Shown: positions 1 through 5,174 of the stretch, piece after piece | Position numbering within the stretch: position 1 is the stretch's first letter | Layout of the letters: the number at the start of each line of letters is the position of its first letter | Assembly: GCA_946618745.1 (NCBI GenBank) | Contig: CAMOLN010000092.1 | Span: 1 to 5,174 of the forward strand | Length of the DNA: 5,174 nt | Origin: an uncultured Alphaproteobacteria bacterium | GTDB taxonomy: Bacteria; Pseudomonadota; Alphaproteobacteria; RF32; CAG-239 | Direction: 5' to 3' | Made by a program: the position numbers and the translations under genes | The notes under the pieces: generated by a model | The model's database searches: none | What the model was told of the DNA's origin: nothing | The model's input: the letters and a program-made list of their open reading frames with translations, nothing else

Positions 1-1
1 T

Positions 2-46
2 CAGGAAATGGACTCTTTTGAAGTTGATAAAGAGAGCACTAAATAA
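2..46 (+). CDS. 3' end of an unidentified upstream gene (partial)
   Basis: The reading frame entering from the left edge gives a 14-residue tail, QEMDSFEVDKESTK, then TAA at 44-46. Six of its 14 codons begin with G, as expected of a true coding frame in this genome. The same stretch in the next frame has only one G-initial codon in 14. That alternative frame (3-86) stays open to a TGA overlapping the next start (ATGA at 83-86), a common operon arrangement, so it cannot be excluded. In IncI-type pilus operons the gene before pilQ is pilP, but too little sequence is visible to say whether this is it. Confidence 0.35.
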   Translation, partial: QEMDSFEVDKESTK

Positions 47-82
47 CAGAGCTTTTGATTATATGCCGGAGATAGTTGGTAG

Positions 83-1771
83 ATGACAGCGGAAGAAGAT
101 CAGTCGCAAGATAAGAGCAATGAAGCTTCAATCGAATCGATAGAAGCGACTGATGAAGATGTTGCCCAAAAAAAAGAAGAAGAAAAAATATCCAACGAAC
201 AACTATCCATAACCGAAAAATATTTTTCAAACGGCAATAAATTATTGACTTTACCCGGAATGTCGCTAGCTATCAATGACGACACACGTCGATTGTTGGC
301 TCTTTTTTCGGATGGAAGATTTTTGGTCGGTGAGACGCATAAGTTTGACGGACGTGTTTTAAGCTTTGAGGTATTAGTAAGACGTAAGAAACTCCCTATA
401 TCCAAACCGATTTATGTTTCACAAAATGAAATAAATGCAGTTTATTCTATTGGTGAACGTGCACAAATAGCAACCGAAGCGGCTGATGATTCGGTTCTTG
501 ATCAGTTGCAAATGCAAAAGGACTTTGTAAACATTATTGCTCAAGCAGCAGCACAAAAAGTATCAGACGTTCACGTTGTTGTTGCCGACAGTTCGCAAAT
601 ATTATTCCGCGTCAATGGTATGATGAAAGTTGAAATGGAATATGGTAAAGAATGGGGAGAGTCATTTGTTCGTGCGGCTTTTGCTTCTGCGGATATTTCA
701 GATTCAAACTACGCTCAAAATGAGTTCCAAGGTGCACAAAAGTTGGGATCTACCCCCTTGCGCGGATCTAAAGGTAAATTGATGTTACCTCATAATGTAT
801 TGGCTATACGTTTACAATTTAATCCCATAGCTTTCGGTTCGCAATATTTGGTTATGCGTTTACTATATGCCGATGATAATCCCGATGGCTCAGGTGATTT
901 GGCTTCGTTGGGATTTGGTGCTTACGAGGAAGATCTGTTTTATAGATTACGTGCTGTTCCGGTGGGAATGAGTATTGTTGCAGGGCCTACCGGATCCGGT
1001 AAGTCGACAACTTTGCAACGTAATATGATAAAATTATTGCAAGAAAAAAATTATGAGCTGAATTTATTGACCGTGGAGGATCCTCCCGAGTATCCCATTC
1101 CCGGCGCAAGGCAGATGCCTGTAACCAATGCTAATACAGAAGAAGAAAAAGCTGAACAATTTACTAAAGCTTTGTCAGCAGCACTTCGTTCCGATCCTGA
1201 TATTATTATGGTTGGAGAGATTCGTGCTTTGGCTGCGGCTCAACTTACTTTCCAAGGAGCTCTTTCGGGACACGGAATGTGGTCAACTTTACACGCCAAC
1301 TCGGCTCCAGCAATTATTAACCGTTTTCGTGATATGGGAGTTGAAACATTTAAATTGCTTGATCCTGAGCTTATAAAAGGTTTGATTTCGCAACGTTTGT
1401 TCAGAAAACTTTGCCCTCACTGCAGAAAACTAGCACGAGAGCGTGGAAATGATCCTTCTGTTCAAAGATTGAAAGTTGCTTTAGGTGATTTTGGTATGGA
1501 AAATGCCTATGTACGCGGAGAAGGTTGTAAGATGTGTAACGGAACCGGTATTAAGGGACGTATGTGTGTTCCGGAAATAATATTGCCTGATGCGACTTTT
1601 TTACAATTGATGATAACTGGTGAAACTCGAAAAGCTATCGATTATTGGACATCAGATTTAAATGGTCGCACCTTAAAGGAGGCCGCCATTGAAAGAATGC
1701 TTAAAGGTTATATTGATTTAGATGAAGTAGAACGTTGGTGCGGATTATTGGATCAACGTCCGGTATATTAG
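83..1771 (+). CDS. pilQ: Type IVb pilus assembly ATPase, PilQ/PilB/GspE family
   Basis: This is a 562-residue cytoplasmic hexameric ATPase of the secretion/type IV pilus superfamily, expected to power pilus extension or retraction at the inner membrane. Residues 1-40 are acidic and lysine-rich, probably disordered. The N-terminal domain includes DVHVVVADSS near 162-171. The nucleotide-binding domain has Walker A GPTGSGKS (301-308), an Asp box TVEDPPEY (330-337), Walker B DPDIIMVGEIR (371-381, catalytic Glu379) and a His box with H397 and H404 in GHGMWSTLHAN. A tetracysteine zinc motif follows: CPHC (444-447) and CKMC (482-485). PIPGARQMPV and WSTLHAN recall the IncI plasmid R64 PilQ, which is unrelated to the secretin also called PilQ. 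The start follows in-frame stops at 44 and 56, with GGAG at 68-71 as a rather distant Shine-Dalgarno. The usual Asp after GEIR is Ala382. A GspE or DotB-like role is possible, but the neighbours favour a pilus. Confidence 0.92.
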   Translation: MTAEEDQSQDKSNEASIESIEATDEDVAQKKEEEKISNEQLSITEKYFSNGNKLLTLPGMSLAINDDTRRLLALFSDGRFLVGETHKFDGRVLSFEVLVRRKKLPISKPIYVSQNEINAVYSIGERAQIATEAADDSVLDQLQMQKDFVNIIAQAAAQKVSDVHVVVADSSQILFRVNGMMKVEMEYGKEWGESFVRAAFASADISDSNYAQNEFQGAQKLGSTPLRGSKGKLMLPHNVLAIRLQFNPIAFGSQYLVMRLLYADDNPDGSGDLASLGFGAYEEDLFYRLRAVPVGMSIVAGPTGSGKSTTLQRNMIKLLQEKNYELNLLTVEDPPEYPIPGARQMPVTNANTEEEKAEQFTKALSAALRSDPDIIMVGEIRALAAAQLTFQGALSGHGMWSTLHANSAPAIINRFRDMGVETFKLLDPELIKGLISQRLFRKLCPHCRKLARERGNDPSVQRLKVALGDFGMENAYVRGEGCKMCNGTGIKGRMCVPEIILPDATFLQLMITGETRKAIDYWTSDLNGRTLKEAAIERMLKGYIDLDEVERWCGLLDQRPVY

Positions 1772-1773
1772 TT

Positions 1774-1778
1774 GAGGA
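1774..1778 (+). promoter_or_regulatory. Ribosome binding site that sets the pilR start
   Basis: GAGGA lies 7 nt before ATG 1786, just after the pilQ stop. An earlier in-frame ATG at 1735 would sit inside the end of pilQ without such a site and would add 17 residues (VRIIGSTSGILVEEKN and flanks) that are merely the pilQ end read in another frame. The start at 1786 is therefore preferred. Confidence 0.75.
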
Positions 1779-1785
1779 AAAAAAT

Positions 1786-2913
1786 ATGGCTGATAATGAA
1801 GTAAAAAAGAAAACAAATAAATCTTTGCAAAATGCCATGCGCAAATTCAATGCTGCGGAAGAATATTATGCTAAATTCATGATTGCTTTCGCAGGTAAAA
1901 CTCGTTTGAAATTATATAAAAAAATAGCGTCATTAATGAGAAACCGTTTCTCGTTAATGGATGCTTTAGATATGTTGCATGATACGGCTTCAAATGGAGG
2001 GAAAAACCCCGGTGAACCTTTGGCCATAGCTATTGCTTCGTGGGGAAGAGCACTGAATAATGGTAAAACATTTTCAGAAGCATTGAAAGGATGGGCTCCT
2101 GATCGCGAAAGACTTATGCTTTCGGTAGGCGATGTTTCTGACTTGGAGAATGCATTATTGAACTTGATAAAAGTTTCCGAGGGTTCAACAAAAATGATTC
2201 GTCCGATAGTTGGGGCAATTGCATACCCTGCATTTTTGATGATGATGGCAATATTAATTATTTATGCTATAGGTGTTTATATGGTTCCTCCAATGCAGGA
2301 TGCTGCGCCTAATGTAAGATGGCGCGGATTGGCCAAACAGTTGGTGGATTTATCGGAGTGGATCAGAGTCAATTGGCTTATTGCATTTTCATCTCTGCCA
2401 ATAATCATGGGAATTATTTATTTTACCATAAGCATCTGGACCGGAAGAATAAGAGTATTTTTTGATGCAATTCCTCCTTGGTCACTATATAGAATATTTG
2501 TCGGTATCAGTTGGCTGTTGTCTTTATCTGCTCTTATTTCCGGAGGAACTCCTATATCTACGGCTATGCGAGCTTTGCGAAGAGATGCCTCCAGATATTT
2601 GAAAGAGCGAATAGATAAGACATTAGTCTTTATTAATAACGGTGAAAACTTAGGTCAGGCGTTAGCTAAAACAAAGTTAAATTTTCCCGATGTTGAAATC
2701 ATAAATGATTTGAAAATTTATTCAGAATTAGATAACTTTGAAGAAGCGTTAAACAATATGGCAAACGATTGGCTTGAGGATTCCGTTGTGATGATTGAGC
2801 AAAAAGCCAGTATTTTGAATATGGTAGCTTTGTTGGCAATCGGTGCCGTTATTGCTTGGGCAGTTATGGGAACATTTGATATGCAAGATCAAATTACCAG
2901 TAGTATGGGGTAA
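1786..2913 (+). CDS. pilR: Type IVb pilus inner-membrane platform protein, PilR/PilC/GspF family
   Basis: This is a 375-residue polytopic inner-membrane protein with two T2SF repeats, the platform on which the PilQ ATPase acts. The first repeat spans about residues 40-145 (KLYKKIASLMRNRFSLMDAL, then GKTFSEALKGWAP). It is followed by membrane segments near 143-167 and 197-218. The second repeat spans about 233-340 (LSALISGGTPISTAMRALRR, then GENLGQALAKT), and a final membrane segment lies near 344-364. Three spans and duplicated cytoplasmic domains are typical of GspF/PilC, and the length is in the usual range of about 350-400. The first 25 residues are basic and polar with no signal peptide. 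It begins 14 nt after pilQ and ends 8 nt before the pilin-like gene, so all three should be co-transcribed. The R64-type name rests on gene order and overall resemblance. Confidence 0.9.
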   Translation: MADNEVKKKTNKSLQNAMRKFNAAEEYYAKFMIAFAGKTRLKLYKKIASLMRNRFSLMDALDMLHDTASNGGKNPGEPLAIAIASWGRALNNGKTFSEALKGWAPDRERLMLSVGDVSDLENALLNLIKVSEGSTKMIRPIVGAIAYPAFLMMMAILIIYAIGVYMVPPMQDAAPNVRWRGLAKQLVDLSEWIRVNWLIAFSSLPIIMGIIYFTISIWTGRIRVFFDAIPPWSLYRIFVGISWLLSLSALISGGTPISTAMRALRRDASRYLKERIDKTLVFINNGENLGQALAKTKLNFPDVEIINDLKIYSELDNFEEALNNMANDWLEDSVVMIEQKASILNMVALLAIGAVIAWAVMGTFDMQDQITSSMG

Positions 2914-2921
2914 AACGACAA

Positions 2922-3515
2922 ATGAAGAAAAAAAACAAATTAATTAAATACGCCAAAAGACTCTGGGATAAAATTAAAAGAGGAAGATTTGTAATAATAT
3001 TAGCCTGTATAGTAGCTATTGTGGTGTTAATGATGTTGTTGGTATTAAAACAACGTAATATAGGAGCTCGCGAGGCCGGTGTGCAAATTGAACAATTGGC
3101 TGATGTAATACGCAATCATTATAAATCACGTCCTGATTATTGGGGATTAAGCACTGCAGAAATTATAAAAAGCAAAATATATCCTGAAGATATGACGGTT
3201 GTTAACGGCATATTGTTGGGCTATTTTGGTAATTCGGTTGAAGTTGGGATGGATTTTTCCGGAACTCCGGTCATGCCGACAATACGTGACTTTATTATAA
3301 CTTATCGCAATCTGACAAAAGAACAATGTTCGGCTTTGGCTTCTGATAGGTTTCGCAAATCGTTTTGGTTGGGTATAAAAAATGTTGCGATTATAAACAA
3401 CAGTTCCGTACATTATTTCGGTTGGGACAATAAAGAATCGGGTTTGCCGATAGATAAAAATAAAGCTACCGAATTGTGTGCAAACGGCGGAGCTGTGTCT
3501 TTTAAATTTGAATAA
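2922..3515 (+). CDS. PilS-like type IVb pilin (major or minor pilin candidate)
   Basis: A 197-residue protein with a basic 21-residue leader (MKKKNKLIKYAKRLWDKIKR then G21), one hydrophobic helix at about 23-42, and an amphipathic helix continuing to about 67. The remainder is a soluble domain, presumably periplasmic. This is the layout of a type IVb prepilin. The C-terminal half matches the PilS pattern as I remember it: FIITYRNLTKEQCSALA (124-140) and a final ELCANGGAVSFKFE, with Cys136 and Cys186 positioned to form the disulfide of the pilin D-region. Its place directly after the ATPase and platform genes fits the R64 order Q-R-S. Oddities are Arg22 after the putative cleavage Gly, no Glu at mature +5, and an A8 tract at codons 3-5. 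The Shine-Dalgarno is weak (GGGG at 2907-2910, overlapping the end of pilR), so translation may be coupled. It could instead be an uncleaved pilus accessory protein. Confidence 0.7.
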   Translation: MKKKNKLIKYAKRLWDKIKRGRFVIILACIVAIVVLMMLLVLKQRNIGAREAGVQIEQLADVIRNHYKSRPDYWGLSTAEIIKSKIYPEDMTVVNGILLGYFGNSVEVGMDFSGTPVMPTIRDFIITYRNLTKEQCSALASDRFRKSFWLGIKNVAIINNSSVHYFGWDNKESGLPIDKNKATELCANGGAVSFKFE

Positions 3516-3518
3516 TAA

Positions 3519-4112
3519 TTAAATTGATTTACGAGAATTAAGTGCTAATTGGATAGTTCCTTCATCCATATAGTCGAGTTCGGCCCCCATAGGAATTCCT
3601 TGAGCTAATGTAGTTATGGTTATTCCTTTGTCCTTAAAACGTGAATTAAGGTAGTGAGAAGTTATTTGCCCATCTATGGTAGCTGGTAAAGCTAAGATGA
3701 GTTCGCGAACAGTTTTAGAATCCAGTCTTCGTTCTAAGGAATCAATATTCAAGTCCTCGGGAACTATGCCGTCCATTGCAGAAAGCACACCGCCTAAAAC
3801 ATGATATTTACCCTTGAACTGCGATACTCTTTCCATTGCCCATAAATCTGCTACATCACGCACAACGCAAACTATTCCGTCATCTCGCGACAAAGAAGAA
3901 CATATCGGACAAGGAGATATTGTATCAAAATTGCCACAAATTTCACAGGTTTTTATATTTTGCGACACTCTGTTCATTGAGTCAATTAATGGTAAAAACT
4001 GCTCTTCACGTTTATCTAACAAATGCAAAACTATACGCCTTGCCGAGCGCGAACCTAATGACGGCAGCTTGGATATTTGTTTGATAAGTGTTTCTATATC
4101 TTGTCCGGCCAT
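3519..4112 (-). CDS. recR: Recombination mediator protein RecR
   Basis: RecR works with RecO (and RecF) to load RecA on SSB-coated single-stranded DNA during gap repair. The 197-residue length is normal for the family. Domain order is standard: helix-hairpin-helix at 9-32 (KLPSLGSRSARRIVLHLL), a Cys4 zinc finger C56-x2-C59-x8-C68-x2-C71, a Toprim domain from about 79 to 150 (VVRDVADLWAMER, YHVLGG, PEDLNI), and a C-terminal GIPMGAELDYMDEGT segment. It is the last gene of dnaX-ybaB-recR, 11 nt after ybaB. Its Shine-Dalgarno is weak (AGAAG overlapping the ybaB stop), which suggests coupled translation. Several positions depart from the consensus I recall: Ser18 in LPGxG, Arg85 where Glu usually follows VV, Val117 for Gly, Thr168 for Arg and Ala177 for Gly. 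The identity is not in doubt, but full activity is uncertain. Confidence 0.95.
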   Translation of the reverse strand: MAGQDIETLIKQISKLPSLGSRSARRIVLHLLDKREEQFLPLIDSMNRVSQNIKTCEICGNFDTISPCPICSSLSRDDGIVCVVRDVADLWAMERVSQFKGKYHVLGGVLSAMDGIVPEDLNIDSLERRLDSKTVRELILALPATIDGQITSHYLNSRFKDKGITITTLAQGIPMGAELDYMDEGTIQLALNSRKSI

Positions 4113-4123
4113 AATTTAATCTT

Positions 4124-4444
4124 CTAAAATGGTAATTTTAATCCGCCAAGATTAATGCCTTCAGTAACCGAACCGAATGCCGAACTCATTTTGGCATCAG
4201 CTTTATTTTGAGCATCATTATAAGCGGCCATTACCAAATCTTCTAAAATTTCAGCCTCATCGGCTTTGATTATTGACGGATCAATCTGAATTTTAGTCAT
4301 TACAAATTTGCCATTTATGGTAACTTTAACCATACCACCGGCGGATGTTCCCTCAACTTCTTCTTCGGCGAGTTTAGCTTGTTCATCAGCTAATCTTTTT
4401 TGCATTTGTTGAGCCTGTTTCATTAAATTTTGAATATTAAGCAT
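4124..4444 (-). CDS. ybaB: YbaB/EbfC family nucleoid-associated DNA-binding protein
   Basis: A 106-residue small homodimeric protein of the YbaB/EbfC family, which binds DNA with little sequence specificity and contributes to nucleoid organisation. The N-terminal helix (NLMKQAQQMQKRLADEQAK) is the usual coiled 'tweezer' segment. The core then shows GGMVKVTINGK, IDPSIIKADEAEILEDLV and AAYNDAQNKADAKM, all close to family consensus. The tail GINLGGLKLPF is typical. Length is normal (about 100-110). Its ATG overlaps the dnaX stop by one base (TAATG), and it has its own strong Shine-Dalgarno inside the dnaX end. The conserved dnaX-ybaB-recR neighbourhood supports the call. Its exact role in replication or repair is not settled for the family. 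Confidence 0.95.
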   Translation of the reverse strand: MLNIQNLMKQAQQMQKRLADEQAKLAEEEVEGTSAGGMVKVTINGKFVMTKIQIDPSIIKADEAEILEDLVMAAYNDAQNKADAKMSSAFGSVTEGINLGGLKLPF

Positions 4445-5174
4445 TAGTTTTCTTCCTCTATATAGTTATTATAATCAGTAAACAACATTTCCTCTGATGA
4501 AGTTTGATCCTCATTATCATTATTAACTTTGCGCACCAAACTATCTATTTTAGCTCCGGAAAATTCTGCCATAATAGCTTTAACCAAAGGCAGTGCTAAA
4601 GCATCTTTTTGAAACGACATTGCAGCTAATTCTTCTTTATCGGCCAAGGTTTGTCCTAATGGAGAATCTGTAATGTCAATTTTCCATTTGCGACCGGTAT
4701 TTTTTTCTAAAAATTGTTGCAAGGATACCCAAAACTCTCGAGTTATTTTATCGTTGGCTGCAACCCGCATTTTACCGAAACTAAAATCAAAAAATGAAAT
4801 ATCATGCTTGATGGAATAACTTAAAATAAGCTCTTTTTGCGCAATCAAATAGTCTGCCAATTCTTCAGGAGTACTGAAAATAACTGCTCCGTCATTATTA
4901 ACCTCGGCGGAAGAACCTATCTTTTCTTCATTATTGCCGATTAAATCAGAGTTTTTTTTTAAGCCTTCGAGAATCTCATTGGGAGTGGGTAAATTTGCCG
5001 AATAAGCAATACGAATCAATATCATATCCAATGCGTCTCGCGGTGATGGCGCAATATTAAGCTCCCCTATTCCTTTAATAGCCATTTGCCACATCTTGGA
5101 TAATACCGCCATAGGAATCGATGAATAAATTTTGGATATAAAATCTTTCTCATTTTCAGAAAGCGAAGGATCAT
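4444..5174 (-). CDS. dnaX: DNA polymerase III subunit gamma/tau, C-terminal part (5' end outside window)
   Basis: The frame is open to the right edge, so the Met codon at 5112 is internal; 242 residues are visible, starting DPSLSENEKDFISKIYSSIP. DnaX is the clamp-loader ATPase subunit that also ties the polymerase core and DnaB helicase together. The ATPase domains I-II lie off the window. Visible are the end of domain III (KMWQMAIKGIGEL, ALDMILIRIAYSANLPTPNE), a polar linker, and a tau-specific C-terminal domain of alphaproteobacterial type (FWVSLQQFLEKNTGRKWKID, then LPLVKAIMAEFSGAKIDSL), ending in an acidic tail. The stop overlaps the ybaB start. A run of nine A residues at the domain III/linker boundary, with stops close by in both other frames, suggests that a short gamma form could also be made. 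Confidence 0.93.
   Translation of the reverse strand, partial: DPSLSENEKDFISKIYSSIPMAVLSKMWQMAIKGIGELNIAPSPRDALDMILIRIAYSANLPTPNEILEGLKKNSDLIGNNEEKIGSSAEVNNDGAVIFSTPEELADYLIAQKELILSYSIKHDISFFDFSFGKMRVAANDKITREFWVSLQQFLEKNTGRKWKIDITDSPLGQTLADKEELAAMSFQKDALALPLVKAIMAEFSGAKIDSLVRKVNNDNEDQTSSEEMLFTDYNNYIEEEN
4452..4458 (-). promoter_or_regulatory. Ribosome binding site of ybaB inside the dnaX 3' end
   Basis: GAGGAAG on the minus strand lies 7 nt before the ybaB ATG (4444-4442), within the last codons of dnaX. Together with the one-base TAATG overlap it suggests ybaB can be translated by re-initiating ribosomes and also independently. Confidence 0.7.
4904..4960 (-). promoter_or_regulatory. Candidate dnaX slippage/frameshift element: A9 run plus stem-loop
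   Basis: On the minus strand GGC TTA is followed by AAA AAA AAC, giving nine A residues (4960-4952). Adding one A, or a ribosomal -1 shift, gives CTC then TGA (4948-4946). Losing one A gives ACT CTG ATT then TAA (4943-4941). Starting 11 nt after the run is a stem-loop: outer stem TCGGC (4940-4936) with GCCGA (4908-4904), inner stem GAAGAA (4929-4924) with TTCTTC (4915-4910), 8-nt loop, and an asymmetric internal loop of 6 and 1 nt. A shifted product would lose the last 169 residues. Thermus dnaX uses an A9 run and E. coli dnaX uses A6G plus a hairpin for the same purpose. Function here is inferred; the spacing to the stem is longer than usual for a ribosomal shift, so transcriptional slippage is the better guess. 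Confidence 0.5.

Noticed and set aside
168..187. A8 run followed by GAA repeats near the start of pilQ as a slippage site
   Set aside because: It encodes a plausible acidic/lysine linker and has no associated stem-loop. It is mainly useful as a reminder that A8 runs occur by chance in this sequence.
1128..1376. Plus-strand 82-residue open frame inside pilQ
   Set aside because: It lies wholly inside the region coding the Walker B and His boxes of the ATPase, has no ribosome binding site, and its leucine/lysine-rich content is what a shifted frame gives here.
1735..1785. ATG at 1735 as the pilR start, giving a 392-residue protein
   Set aside because: It would overlap the end of pilQ, lacks a good ribosome binding site, and the extra residues are just pilQ coding sequence in another frame. 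ATG 1786 has GAGGA at proper spacing.
3147..3413. Minus-strand 88-residue open frame opposite the pilin-like gene
   Set aside because: It is antisense to a better supported gene, with no recognisable domain or start signal.
3504..3526. Bidirectional intrinsic terminator at the operon junction
   Set aside because: The stem is entirely A/T, bulged and short, so it would be too weak to count as a terminator on sequence alone.
3814..4119. Plus-strand open frames opposite recR (about 82-101 residues)
   Set aside because: They mirror the strongly conserved recR coding sequence on the other strand and show no family features.
4444..5112. A free-standing 222-residue gene starting at 5112 on the minus strand
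   Set aside because: The frame continues without a stop to the right edge, and the upstream residues fit the DnaX family, so this is the 3' part of dnaX.

Overview
The window carries two operon fragments that converge, and it looks like an AT-rich alphaproteobacterial chromosome. The assignment rests on the right-hand block. The DnaX C-terminus (LPTPNEIL, then a GRKWKIDI-type tau tail) and RecR (DVADLWAMER, YHVLGG, PEDLNI) read like alphaproteobacterial versions of these proteins as I remember them. No database search was possible. There are no tRNA, rRNA, CRISPR or insertion-sequence signals, and no gene-free stretch longer than about 40 bases.

Left block, plus strand (about 1-3515): the tail of an unidentified upstream gene, then three tightly spaced genes for a type IVb pilus resembling the IncI/R64 thin-pilus order PilQ-PilR-PilS. 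These are a PilQ-type assembly ATPase with complete nucleotide-binding boxes and a tetracysteine motif (83-1771), a PilR/GspF-type inner-membrane platform protein (1786-2913), and a small single-span protein with PilS-like pilin features (2922-3515). Gaps between them are 14 and 8 nt, so they are almost certainly co-transcribed. The ATPase would drive extension or retraction, the platform protein would couple ATP hydrolysis to pilin movement, and the third product would be the pilin or a minor pilin. Secretin, prepilin peptidase and other partners would have to lie upstream or elsewhere.

Right block, minus strand (5174-3519): the classical replication/repair cluster dnaX-ybaB-recR, read right to left. 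dnaX enters from outside the window, and its stop overlaps the ybaB start (TAATG). recR follows ybaB after 11 nt. The recR stop and the pilin stop are 3 nt apart.

The most interesting signal is inside dnaX. A run of nine A residues (minus strand, 4960-4952) sits just after the clamp-loader domain III. Both alternative frames stop within four codons of it, and a two-part stem-loop follows. This resembles the signals that make the short gamma form of DnaX in Thermus (transcriptional slippage at A9) and E. coli (ribosomal -1 shift). Secondary points are a pilin-like protein without the usual Glu at mature position +5, a poly-A tract at the start of that gene, and a RecR with several changes at positions I recall as conserved.
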